Source of the DNA: AP-15 sp963737145
GTDB taxonomy: Bacteria; Pseudomonadota; Alphaproteobacteria; ATCC43930; CGMCC-115725
Reading direction: 5' to 3'
NCBI GenBank assembly: GCA_963737145.1
Contig: CAVTRO010000007.1
Span: 248,001 to 312,000 of the forward strand
Length of the DNA: 64,000 nt
Numbering within the stretch: the stretch's first letter is position 1; every line of letters starts with the position of its first letter. Shown here one piece after another: positions 43,856 to 52,268 of this stretch. The position numbers and the translations under genes were made by a program. A model generated the notes under the pieces. It saw nothing but the letters and a program-made list of their open reading frames with translations. It did no database searches and was not told where the DNA came from.

Positions 43856-44714
43856 AATCCCGGGTTCCGGCCCGTCCAATCGAGAGCCCGTTGACGCCGG
43901 CCAGCCGCTCGATATCGTGGCGATCGGCCTCCTCGTCACCGCGGTAAGAAAAATTCAGGATTACGACGGCGCCGCCCGGCCGAAGAACCCGGGCGGCATC
44001 TCGCAAATGTTGCGGGGCGATTTCGGGGCCCGCGGCGACCAGATAGGGAAACGAGTCGACCGCCAGCACCAGATCGAAAGATTGGTCTCGAAACCCGGCG
44101 AGATCGCGCCCGCCGCATCGCTCGAAGGCGACGTTCGCTAGATTTCGGCACCGCCGTCGTGCCTCCTCGATCATACCGGACGAGATGTCGATGGCGGCAA
44201 TTGTGCCGACCAGCGGCGCCAAAACGCGCTCGATGCGCCCGATACCGCAACCAATGTCGAGCACAGTCGCGTCTGCTCGCAATAGACCCCACTCGGCCAG
44301 ATGGCTCACGATCTCGGCCGTGGCGCGGTCCAAAATGTCGGCGGAGCCGAGAGAATAAAGCGCCACCGAAGCTTCCGGTGCTACCGTTACTGCCCTGTCG
44401 AATTGCTCCCGGATCGCGGCAACCGCATCGCCATTATCGGAAGGGATGTTAGCCAGCCCGTCTTTTGCCAGGGCGGTCACCTGCCCGAGATGAGCTATGT
44501 TCGTCTTAGCCAATCGTAAAAGCTCCGCCAGCTCTTTGCGCTCCGGCGCTGCGGCGGTGAGCGCCGCCACTAATGAACCCAGCAAGCCGGCATCAGCGAG
44601 TTGCAAAGCAAAATGCATCAACGTGATCTCGCCAGAAGCTTCGCCAGCGACGTAGCGGGCCAGCGGAGCACGCAAGGACGGTGGACACTCCGCTTTAAGC
44701 CGAGCCGTCAGCAC
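43800..44714 (-). CDS. SAM-dependent methyltransferase (last gene of the glycan operon)
   Basis: 304 residues from GTG 44714, overlapping the previous stop by seven bases and preceded by GAGG; an in-frame extension to 44762 lies inside the neighbour. A helical N-domain of about 130 residues precedes a class I methyltransferase: ATVLDIGCGIGRIERVLAPL, AIDISSGMIEEARRRCR, then FDLVLAVDSFPYLVAAG and VLRPGGAVVILNFSYRG. Substrate unknown; by position a sugar or lipid of the operon product. Confidence 0.82.
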   Translation of the reverse strand: MLTARLKAECPPSLRAPLARYVAGEASGEITLMHFALQLADAGLLGSLVAALTAAAPERKELAELLRLAKTNIAHLGQVTALAKDGLANIPSDNGDAVAAIREQFDRAVTVAPEASVALYSLGSADILDRATAEIVSHLAEWGLLRADATVLDIGCGIGRIERVLAPLVGTIAAIDISSGMIEEARRRCRNLANVAFERCGGRDLAGFRDQSFDLVLAVDSFPYLVAAGPEIAPQHLRDAARVLRPGGAVVILNFSYRGDEEADRHDIERLAGVNGLSIGRAGTRDFTLWDGLTFLLTLPAHRE

Positions 44715-45697
44715 TTGCGCCTCAAGGTGAGGGTCGTGTTCGGCCGGTCGACGGCGCCCCACGCATATTTGTAGGGTTCGCCGCCCCGCAGGAAATGGAA
44801 TTCGAGCGCGCCCTCCCGAACCGCCTCTTCAATGGCATGCCCAACGATCTGCGTGCCCGGGCTCAACTCCGCGAACTCGGGATCAAACCCGCTCAAATAC
44901 GCATAGGCGGTGCGCTTTGCCGTGAACCCGTAATAAGCAGCTGCAGTCGAATTCCCGACCCGCAGCAAATAAAGGCGGAGCATTCCGGCGTCGAGCATCC
45001 TTTGCGCTGCGGTCAGATGGAAATCCCGGACCACCGGATCGGCGCAGACGCCGTGCCCAGCGATGGGCTGCCACCGGCCCTCATGCAGCCGAAAAAAATC
45101 CTGCATGAACCCCGAAACGGTGCTTTCGTCCGCCCGGATCGCCTCCACCCCGCCGGCCGCAGCGGAGCGGCGGCGCGCCTGCCGCAAATCCCGCAATGTC
45201 TTGCGTGGAACCACCTCGGCCAGCCCCGCTGCGGCACTTGGCAGAGCAAGAACAGGGCAGGTCTCGCTTGCGCCCCGGTCTTCGATCAGCTGCGCTGGAC
45301 ATTGAGCTGCAAGCAAAGCCGCTCCCGGAGGAAGATCGGGGATGTAGCATTCTTCCCAGCCGGGCAGCTCGACGAGCGAACCCAGTAAAGCGGCCCAACC
45401 GAAACGGTCCAATTCAACCAACCCGTCGAGGTAGTCGGAGAGGCCTATCCCAATAGGCAGCAGCTTGCTGCATTCGGGTTCGTCGTAACGGTAAAGCGGC
45501 AGCACGCCTATCAACCGCCCGTCCTCACGGGCGGTCAGCACCAATGGCGCCTCGTTACCGAAGAAGCGCCACCAGGATAGCAGCCAGTCGGGCGACTGGA
45601 ACGGCGTCGCCTTAGAAACCCTTTGCCACAATGCTTGCCATTCCGGCACGAGCCGATCGATGTCAGCCTCTGACGTAACTTGCTCTACCCGCATCAT
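44708..45697 (-). CDS. GNAT-type acyltransferase (CelD/BcsL-like, FemAB-related)
   Basis: 329 residues from ATG 45697, which shares its A with the upstream stop (TGATG). Two-lobed double GNAT pattern: N-terminal TPFQSPDWLLSWWRFFGNEA and C-terminal HEGRWQPIAGHGVCADPVVR, LRLYLLRVGNSTAAAYYGFT and FHFLRGGEPYKYAWGA. The family includes proteins linked to cellulose and exopolysaccharide acylation. Acts in the cytosol on a sugar or amino-sugar; the acyl donor is not predictable. Confidence 0.83.
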   Translation of the reverse strand: MMRVEQVTSEADIDRLVPEWQALWQRVSKATPFQSPDWLLSWWRFFGNEAPLVLTAREDGRLIGVLPLYRYDEPECSKLLPIGIGLSDYLDGLVELDRFGWAALLGSLVELPGWEECYIPDLPPGAALLAAQCPAQLIEDRGASETCPVLALPSAAAGLAEVVPRKTLRDLRQARRRSAAAGGVEAIRADESTVSGFMQDFFRLHEGRWQPIAGHGVCADPVVRDFHLTAAQRMLDAGMLRLYLLRVGNSTAAAYYGFTAKRTAYAYLSGFDPEFAELSPGTQIVGHAIEEAVREGALEFHFLRGGEPYKYAWGAVDRPNTTLTLRRKC

Positions 45698-46752
45698 CAA
45701 GCCGTAGCCGCATGATGCGCTGGGGCGGCCAATCTCCGGTAATATCCAAAGTAGCCCTCGACCATTCGCTGCAGTGGAAACCGCCGTCGAGCCGCCGCCC
45801 GGCAGCGCTCGCTATCGATATTGCCACTGGCCTGAATTGCCTCGGCCATCTCCCCTATATCTCGAACCAGAAAGCCGGTAACGCCCGGCTCGATGAGGTC
45901 GGGTAGAGCGCCCACCGGGAACGCCACCACCGGGGTCCCGCAGGCGATCGCTTCCATCGCCACCAGCGAACTCGTCTCGGCGATTAGGCTCGGCATTAAG
46001 AGACACCGCGCAGCCGTCAGGAAACGGCGCTTGCGGGCAAAATCGAGGTTGCCGAGAAAACGCGCTTGCGGCCCGAGCCGCGGCTGGACCTTTTCGGCGA
46101 AGTATTGCTCATGGTCGGGATACGGAAACACCTGCCCGGCAATCAACAGCGGTGTCCCGGCCAGGGCCGCCGCGTCCAGCGCAAGATGAAAGCCCTTCTC
46201 GGGGCAGATCCGGCCCAATGCCAGCGCAAACTTCCGCTTGACGTGACGGCCCTGCAGTTCGCCGATTGGCACGCCATTTGGGATTTCCGGCAGCATTGCC
46301 TCATTCGCCGGGAAAGACCGCCGCTGCGAGGCCGAGACGCAGTTGAAATATCGCCCGGGACGGCGCTGCGACAGCGCGTCGGGCGGGTAATGGTCGACTG
46401 GTAGGTGGAGCGTCACTAATGTCGGGACGCCTGGCGGCGGCAAATACTCGGCGAAATCATGGCCGTGGCAGTGTACGAGGTCGACCGGCCATCGCCGCAG
46501 CGTCTGCTCGATCCGCTGTCGATACTCCTGTTGAGCCCGGCGCCGCAGTTCCTCGGTGAATTTCGCCGGAAGCGGAGCGGTGGCGAGCAGCTCACCGGCC
46601 GTTTCGGAGCCCGCGCAGGCGATGACCAGGGAGCGGTGGCCCTTCGCCACCAAAGCTCGATCGAGCCCCGCAAGCACCTGTTCCGCGCCCCCGGCACGAT
46701 CGGGGCCGACCGGCGCAAAAACATAGGCGACGTAGAGAACCGTTAGACCCAT
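45697..46752 (-). CDS. Glycosyltransferase family 4 (MshA-like layout)
   Basis: 351 residues from ATG 46752, four bases after the PIG-L stop. N-terminal YVAYVFAPVGPDRAGGAEQV with the glycine-rich acceptor loop, then LALGRICPEKGFHLALDAAA at the hinge. The donor-site region is LMPSLIAETSSLVAMEAIAC, with E-x7-E kept. Next to a PIG-L deacetylase and an acyltransferase it could start a glucosaminide, but this is inference. Confidence 0.87.
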   Translation of the reverse strand: MGLTVLYVAYVFAPVGPDRAGGAEQVLAGLDRALVAKGHRSLVIACAGSETAGELLATAPLPAKFTEELRRRAQQEYRQRIEQTLRRWPVDLVHCHGHDFAEYLPPPGVPTLVTLHLPVDHYPPDALSQRRPGRYFNCVSASQRRSFPANEAMLPEIPNGVPIGELQGRHVKRKFALALGRICPEKGFHLALDAAALAGTPLLIAGQVFPYPDHEQYFAEKVQPRLGPQARFLGNLDFARKRRFLTAARCLLMPSLIAETSSLVAMEAIACGTPVVAFPVGALPDLIEPGVTGFLVRDIGEMAEAIQASGNIDSERCRAAARRRFPLQRMVEGYFGYYRRLAAPAHHAATA

Positions 46753-46756
46753 CGGG

Positions 46757-47572
46757 TCAGCGCAAGCCGAGCGCCTGGAGTGCCGCGCGGGCGTGACGCC
46801 GCCAAATTTCACCGGTGATGCCCCACCCAAGCCCTTCGTAGTGGAGTTCTCCCGAATGCGGCGGTTGCAAGAAATCATACTCCGGCGCCTCGCGGAAGCG
46901 CTCCACCTCCGTAGCGAACCCGGCCAGCAAATCGCGTTGCGTAGTGAAACACTCGATCATCCGGCGTTTGCGCAACCGACCCGCACAGCGCAGCTCTATC
47001 GTTGTGACAGGACGTTCGGCCCGCAGGAATGTTCCGGTCGCAAGCCGCGGCCCATCGGCGTGATATCCGGTCATCTCGATTATTGCCGGCGGCGATCTGC
47101 CGTCGAACGCGATCAGCCGCGTGGCGGCCCGCACGACAAAAGCCATCGCGTCGTGATCGGGATGCCCGCCCTCATAAGGTTGCACGAAGATTGCCTCGGG
47201 CGCCTCCTCACGCAGGCGCCGAAGGATGTCCTCCGTTATCGTTTCAAGATTGAGACAAGCCTCTTGGTCGGGAACGCCGACGACCACCGTCCTGACGCCC
47301 CCCGCGCGCCCCGCTTCGAGCGCGGCATCCAGCTCGGCTCGGCGCGCAACGGCATAGGCCGCGGTAGTCGCAAACCCGTGTGCCGCTGCATCCCGCCCGT
47401 CGCGCGGCGCACCGTTTGTACCCAGAAGCAATAAGACATCGCGCAACCGGCACAATTGCGCGCCCATGCCGATAGTTTCGTCGTCGGGATGCGCCACGAC
47501 GATCATCACCCGTTGTTCGAATGTACGGCCTTCGGCCAGAATTCGGAGGATCGCATCCGCTTGCCTGCTCAT
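46757..47572 (-). CDS. PIG-L/LmbE-type N-acetylglucosaminyl deacetylase
   Basis: 271 residues from ATG 47572 (ATGA overlap with the previous gene). Zinc-site motif MIVVAHPDDETIGMGAQL near residue 25 (HPDDE) and the third ligand in YEGGHPDHDAMAF. Members remove N-acetyl groups from GlcNAc-inositol, GlcNAc-malate or lipid-linked sugars (MshB, BshB, PIG-L). Neighbouring genes point to a GlcNAc-type conjugate. Confidence 0.9.
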   Translation of the reverse strand: MSRQADAILRILAEGRTFEQRVMIVVAHPDDETIGMGAQLCRLRDVLLLLGTNGAPRDGRDAAAHGFATTAAYAVARRAELDAALEAGRAGGVRTVVVGVPDQEACLNLETITEDILRRLREEAPEAIFVQPYEGGHPDHDAMAFVVRAATRLIAFDGRSPPAIIEMTGYHADGPRLATGTFLRAERPVTTIELRCAGRLRKRRMIECFTTQRDLLAGFATEVERFREAPEYDFLQPPHSGELHYEGLGWGITGEIWRRHARAALQALGLR

Positions 47573-48501
47573 CCCGGGGCCGTCGCGGCGCCGAGCGGGA
47601 CAAACCCGCCTCCCGCTCGCCAATAGCGTCGCAGCATGCGGCAGCAGAACTCGGCAAATTCTTCCTCGACCAACGGCGGGCTTGTGTAATGCGGCTGCAG
47701 TCCGCGGTGATCGGGGGTGAAGCAGAAGGTGACCGTGACGTCGAAATCTTCGAGCGCCCGCATCTGGCGATCGAACCACGTCTCGGCATTGGGACGAAAA
47801 CTATCGGCCCAACTGAGCCCGGTGCGCAGGTAACGAACCCCGAGCCGCTTTAGCCATTGGACCGCGTCATCGAGCCGATAGTCGTCGAAATGAAACCATT
47901 GGCAGATGCCCAATTCCGGCGTGCAATCCGCAAAGCGGCTGGTGGCGCGTTTCGGCATGCCATCCTCGCGCAGCAGGCCCATGTAAAAGTGGCGGTAGTA
48001 GGATGAACCCTCGGCCTCGCGGTGCCGCGTCGTCGCGGGCCAGGCCTTGGGCAGATCGTAGAGGCTGTACCAGTGGATGCGGGGCGTTCTGCCGATCAAT
48101 AGCTCGGCCGTGCGTTGCAGACCGAAATCCTGGACTTCCTCCGCCCCGAAACTCGATGCCCCAACCTCGGAGACCCATACCGGAAGACCGCCGGCGGTGG
48201 CGATCTCGGCGAGCTTTTCCGGCCACTCGTCGATCATCCAGAGATTCCAGTCGAGAGGAAACCCGTGCACCGCCACGACATCTAGTCGCTCCAATGCACC
48301 CTTGCCGGTGAGGTTGGCGATGAACAGCGGATCAATCGGCGAAATCCCACCCAACACACGCGGCAGACCGGGCGCCTCTGTCGCGATGGCATCGCCGGTC
48401 AACCGCGTCATTCTGGCGAAGCGTTCCCAGTCGGGATCAAGCTCGAGATCCCAATGCGATTTGTTGTTGGGCTCATTCCACAGCATTGCAGCTTCGATCA
48501 T
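47569..48501 (-). CDS. Glycoside-hydrolase-like protein with circularly permuted TIM barrel
   Basis: 310 residues; ATG 48501 overlaps the upstream stop (ATGA), so the start is firm. Acid/base motif LWNEPNNKSHW is already at residue 8-18, nucleophile motif LPVWVSEVGA at 106-115, and strand 8 IHWYSLYDL at 142-150. Only then come sequences that precede NEP in clan A glycosidases: LGICQWFHFDDYRL, RLGVRYLRTGLSWAD and DVTVTFCFTPDHRG, plus the helix EEFAEFCCRMLRRY. The strand order is thus 4-8 then 1-3. No signal peptide, so cytosolic. It may trim or remodel the operon's glycan. Confidence 0.78.
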   Translation of the reverse strand: MIEAAMLWNEPNNKSHWDLELDPDWERFARMTRLTGDAIATEAPGLPRVLGGISPIDPLFIANLTGKGALERLDVVAVHGFPLDWNLWMIDEWPEKLAEIATAGGLPVWVSEVGASSFGAEEVQDFGLQRTAELLIGRTPRIHWYSLYDLPKAWPATTRHREAEGSSYYRHFYMGLLREDGMPKRATSRFADCTPELGICQWFHFDDYRLDDAVQWLKRLGVRYLRTGLSWADSFRPNAETWFDRQMRALEDFDVTVTFCFTPDHRGLQPHYTSPPLVEEEFAEFCCRMLRRYWRAGGGFVPLGAATAPG

Positions 48502-49283
48502 GCCGCGATGGTTCCTCCACTCTGTGAACGACCCTTGGCCGGATAGACCGGGCCAAAGGCTGTCGGTCGCCGGGTCGGCCGGCACACGAATACCTCCTCC
48601 TCGGGATTGGCCTCGATAAGAAAACCGGCGCTGCGCAGCATCGCCGCGGTGCAAGCGTGGTTTGGAACCCACCAATTGGTGTCGTCGCCGGCGTAGCAGT
48701 GCTCGATGAAGAACAACCGCGGAAAGCTCGGCCGATGGAATATCGCCCTTTCGGAGAACGGGTAATCGTCTGCGAGGAGTTCTTCACCGGAATCACCGCG
48801 CTGCATCGACTGGCAAACAAAAACATCACGGACTACGTGCTCGCGGATTAGATCGAGCGCCAAAAGCGGGTGCCGAAGATGATAGAGGACGCCAAGAAAA
48901 AGCACGATGTCGAACCGCTCGCCGAGCAATCCGATGTCATAAACCGACATCTCGGCGAACTCGATGTTTACGCCGATCGTCTCGGCAGCGAACCGCGCCT
49001 GGCGCAGGTAATCGGGATCGACATCGATCGCAAGAACCCGAGCCGCGTTGCGCAGTTTCATTTGGATCGAGTAGAAGCCGGCGTTGCATCCGATATCGAG
49101 GACCGTTTTGCCGCTGAGATCGGCGGGGATCGCATCGGCAAACCGCCGCCATTTGACCGCCGGGTAGTCACCGAGAAAATGGTCCGGCGCGGTCATGACC
49201 CCGCCCAGATCAATGTTGTGAAACCAAGGTCCCAGCGCTGCTGCGGTATCCCGCAATTCATCGAGGCTTTTCTTGCAGCTCAT
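48498..49283 (-). CDS. SAM-dependent methyltransferase (CmoB/DUF1698-like)
   Basis: 261 residues. After LGPWFHNIDLGGVMTAPDHF comes the class I core: KTVLDIGCNAGFYSIQMKLR, VLAIDVDPDYLRQARFAAET and IVLFLGVLYHLRHPLLALDL. The C-terminal WWVPNHACTAAMLRSAGF resembles the end of CmoB-type enzymes. From memory, this family travels with B12-radical SAM glycan clusters. ATGA overlaps at both ends tie it to its neighbours. Confidence 0.85.
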   Translation of the reverse strand: MSCKKSLDELRDTAAALGPWFHNIDLGGVMTAPDHFLGDYPAVKWRRFADAIPADLSGKTVLDIGCNAGFYSIQMKLRNAARVLAIDVDPDYLRQARFAAETIGVNIEFAEMSVYDIGLLGERFDIVLFLGVLYHLRHPLLALDLIREHVVRDVFVCQSMQRGDSGEELLADDYPFSERAIFHRPSFPRLFFIEHCYAGDDTNWWVPNHACTAAMLRSAGFLIEANPEEEVFVCRPTRRPTAFGPVYPAKGRSQSGGTIAA

Positions 49284-50059
49284 CGCGCGCTCCTCGCCGC
49301 GAACCTCATGGGCAAAACAGTTGAGGCCACCTCGTCCCCGGCATCTGCAAGCAGTCGCATCGCCTCGCGATAGCCGCCCAAAGTCCCGACATCGACATAG
49401 GCCGTGCCGGACGGCACCGCCAGCGCATCGCCACCCGCGGCCAAATAGGCATTAACCAAGGTCCCGACATATTCGTCCTGCGGATCGCGTTCGCACCATA
49501 AGCTGTGGAGATCATGCAATACTGCACCGGGCAGCTTGAAGGCGCCCCATACCCAGCTCGATGCCGCGCCTCGCCGCTTTACTTGAATTTCCCGAACGCG
49601 GCCCGCGTCATCGCTGACCACCGCGTCGAACAGCTCCGGCCGATCCACGGGAAAGGTCAGAAAGGCGAGCCGGTCATCGGGAAGGCGCGCCAGCGCGTCC
49701 TCCGGCAGCCAGATCGTATCGGGCAGACCGATCAGCACCAGATCATCGCGCTGGATCAGCGGCAGCGCGCGGAAGATCGCGTCGCACAGGCCGGCGGGTT
49801 CGGGCTGCACGACATAAGCGATTGCCGCCGGGCCGATCATGCCGCCATAGTATTGCAGAATGTCCGATTTCCAGGGCGAAATGACAAAACAGATCTTGTC
49901 GGCGCCGGCTTTCAGCATCCGCTCGATCAGATACTCGCTGACAGCGCGCGGGCGCTCGGTCGTACCATCGAAGCGGCTGCCGACGGGCAGCAGTTCCTTG
50001 GAGAAGGCCAGCGGCTGAATGCGTGTGCCGCTGCCCGCGGCAGGCACAATGCCCCACAT
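49280..50059 (-). CDS. Sugar nucleotidyltransferase (RmlA/GalU-like)
   Basis: 259 residues from ATG 50059. Nucleotide-binding GIVPAAGSGTRIQPLAFSKE LLPV signature, then AYVVQPEPAGLCDAIFRALP, IGLPDTIW for the metal aspartate and YVDVGTLGGYREAM at the end. It activates a sugar-1-phosphate with an NTP, giving the donor for the glycosyltransferases of the operon. The exact sugar is not predictable. Confidence 0.88.
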   Translation of the reverse strand: MWGIVPAAGSGTRIQPLAFSKELLPVGSRFDGTTERPRAVSEYLIERMLKAGADKICFVISPWKSDILQYYGGMIGPAAIAYVVQPEPAGLCDAIFRALPLIQRDDLVLIGLPDTIWLPEDALARLPDDRLAFLTFPVDRPELFDAVVSDDAGRVREIQVKRRGAASSWVWGAFKLPGAVLHDLHSLWCERDPQDEYVGTLVNAYLAAGGDALAVPSGTAYVDVGTLGGYREAMRLLADAGDEVASTVLPMRFAARSAR

Positions 50060-50064
50060 TGCGA

Positions 50065-51126
50065 CTACTCCACGAACTGCGTCAGCAGCCTTTCGAGCTC
50101 TACGGCGCGGCGAGCAGCAGTGTGCCGGGAGATCACCTGTTCCCGCGCTGCAGCGCCGACTTCCGCCAGCTCGGCATCACTGCTTTCGAGCACTGTCAGG
50201 ACATCTTCGGTTGTCCGAACGACGATGATCTCGCGTTCCGGCGCGAAGAACTGGTCGAGACCCTCCCACCAATCGCTCACGATTGGCGTACCGCACGCAG
50301 CGGCCTCGAACAGGCGCCCTGAAGGGCACCAACCGAACTCTGCCATGGCATGGCGCGTCACATTGAGCGTCAATCGGGCAGAGGCGTAAAATCTCGGATG
50401 CTCGTGGGCAGCTACATGGCGCCAAAAGTACACGTTGGCGGCCCACGGGAATTCGGCCGGGTACTGCGCGCCGCCGAGGATGAAGCAGTCGTGCGGCCGG
50501 CGCCGTGCCGGCTCGACGAACAGCGTTTCGAGCGCAGCCTGGCGATCGGCAGCGTAGGTCCCGAGATAGGACAGTGCTGCGCGCCTCCCCGCCAGAGCAG
50601 CCGGCCGGTACCGATCGGGATCAACGCTGCCATACAACGGCGCCACCTTTTTTGCGCCGAGCCGGCTGCGCAACTCGCTGAGCGCCGCACCGCCCGTGTA
50701 GCTCAGCACCAAATCGAATGGCGCGAGACCGTCCGCGCCAATATAGGTGACGGCGTGACCCGCGGCGAGCTGCGACAAGGTCACTGGCGCGTCGAGATCG
50801 TAGAACAGGCGAAGGGTCGGCGACGCGAGGACCAGCTCGGTCGCGGCGAGCGCATCCGGGCAGTACGAGGTGACCATTCCCGCTTCTGCGCCGGCGAGTT
50901 CGCGTTTCGCCTCAGGCAACACTTCGTGCCAGTCGTCGTACAGAACCAGCCGGCCGCCCTCCAGTTCCGTGAGGTCCCGGTTCTGGGCGTAATACGGAAC
51001 GTCACGCTCGAAAAACACGGTGTGATGACCGAGCGCACCCAAAGCCCGGATCAAAGCGCGCCACAATACGGCGTGTCCGTTACCCCAAGAGGAGCTGACC
51101 GCGAGGCCGAAAATCACCAGCTTCAT
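50065..51126 (-). CDS. CgeB-like glycosyltransferase, copy 1
   Basis: 353 residues. The N-terminal segment VIFGLAVSSSWGNGHAVLWR and a HHTVFFERDVPYY strand define this branch; the donor domain has YGSVDPDRYRP, YLGTYAADRQAALE and LFEAAACGTPIVSDWWEGLD. GT-B fold related to CgeB spore-coat enzymes. Copy 2 is clearly a paralogue, copies 3 and 4 more distant. Confidence 0.85.
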   Translation of the reverse strand: MKLVIFGLAVSSSWGNGHAVLWRALIRALGALGHHTVFFERDVPYYAQNRDLTELEGGRLVLYDDWHEVLPEAKRELAGAEAGMVTSYCPDALAATELVLASPTLRLFYDLDAPVTLSQLAAGHAVTYIGADGLAPFDLVLSYTGGAALSELRSRLGAKKVAPLYGSVDPDRYRPAALAGRRAALSYLGTYAADRQAALETLFVEPARRRPHDCFILGGAQYPAEFPWAANVYFWRHVAAHEHPRFYASARLTLNVTRHAMAEFGWCPSGRLFEAAACGTPIVSDWWEGLDQFFAPEREIIVVRTTEDVLTVLESSDAELAEVGAAAREQVISRHTAARRAVELERLLTQFVE

Positions 51127-51141
51127 CCCAGCCCCAACTCG

Positions 51142-52245
51142 TTATTCCGCAGCAGCCACACGGCAAGGCTCGCTGCCGCCCAGCAGCTCTTCGAGATAAC
51201 CTTCGAGGGCCAGGGCACGGTGAGCCGCCGTATGATGCGCGAGGACATGTTCGCGCGCCCGGATCGCGAGCTGCCGCCGTTCGTGTTCGGGAAAATCGCG
51301 AAGGATTTCGAGAACCTCGTGCGACGATCGCGCGACGAGGAGATGCTTTCCCGGAATAAGGATCGTTTCGAGACCGGGCCACCAATCGGAGATGATCGGG
51401 ACGCCGCACGCGGCGGCTTCGAACAGCCGGACACTCGGCGAATAGCCCATGCGGATCATGTCGGCACGCGTGACGTTGAGGGTAAAGCGCTGACGCGAAT
51501 AAAACCAACCGTGCCGGTCCGGACCGACATGCTCTATGCGCTCGACATTGGCGGGCCAGGAGACGTCGGCTGGATAGAGGGGGCCGGCCACTGCGAACAG
51601 CTGCTTCGGACAGCGGCGCGCGGCGCCGCACATCAAGTCGTCGAGAGCCGGCTGGCGGTCCGCACTGTAGGTGCCGAGATATCCCATATTCCAGACCGGT
51701 TCCGCAGCGGTCGGTTTATGGCGGTCGGGGTCGACCGAGCAATAAAGCACTCGAGCCGCGCGCGCGCCGTATCGACGTTCGAGCACCTGCAAGGCTCGGC
51801 CGCCGGTAAAGGAAAGGTAGAGATCGAAGCCGGCCACGAGCTCGGGGTTGATGTAAGGGCAATCGCCCTTTGCGAGGCTCGCCAGGGTGACCGGAGTGTC
51901 AATGTCGTAGAACGCGACAATCCCGGAACCGATCGACTGGACGAGCGCACTGACCCCGATGCCTTCGGGAACATAGGACCCGATGATCACAACATCGGCA
52001 TCCACCAGCGCACTGCGCCAGCGCCCGCGGAGCTCGTTTATGCTGTGATAGAGATGAACGGAGCCGGGTGGGAGATCGACCGCATCGCGGTTGGCCCGGT
52101 ACCAAGGCGTGTCGCGCTCAAGGAAAAGTACGTCGTGCCCACGTTGCGTAAGGGCCCGCACGAGGCTGCGGTAGGTGGTCGCGTGGCCGTTGCCCCAGGA
52201 CGAGGTAATCGAGAGACCGATAATGACGATGCGAAGCCGTCGCAT
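51142..52245 (-). CDS. CgeB-like glycosyltransferase, copy 2
   Basis: 367 residues from ATG 52245 (a longer in-frame reading to 52476 enters copy 3). Landmarks mirror copy 1: IIGLSITSSWGNGHATTYRS, DVLFLERDTPWY, YCSVDPDRHKP, GYLGTYSADRQPALDDLM, RLFEAAACGVPIISDWWPGL. The strong similarity to copy 1 indicates tandem duplication followed by specialisation on successive sugars. Confidence 0.85.
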   Translation of the reverse strand: MRRLRIVIIGLSITSSWGNGHATTYRSLVRALTQRGHDVLFLERDTPWYRANRDAVDLPPGSVHLYHSINELRGRWRSALVDADVVIIGSYVPEGIGVSALVQSIGSGIVAFYDIDTPVTLASLAKGDCPYINPELVAGFDLYLSFTGGRALQVLERRYGARAARVLYCSVDPDRHKPTAAEPVWNMGYLGTYSADRQPALDDLMCGAARRCPKQLFAVAGPLYPADVSWPANVERIEHVGPDRHGWFYSRQRFTLNVTRADMIRMGYSPSVRLFEAAACGVPIISDWWPGLETILIPGKHLLVARSSHEVLEILRDFPEHERRQLAIRAREHVLAHHTAAHRALALEGYLEELLGGSEPCRVAAAE

Positions 52246-52268
52246 TGGCGGCGGCAATGCTGCGCAGA

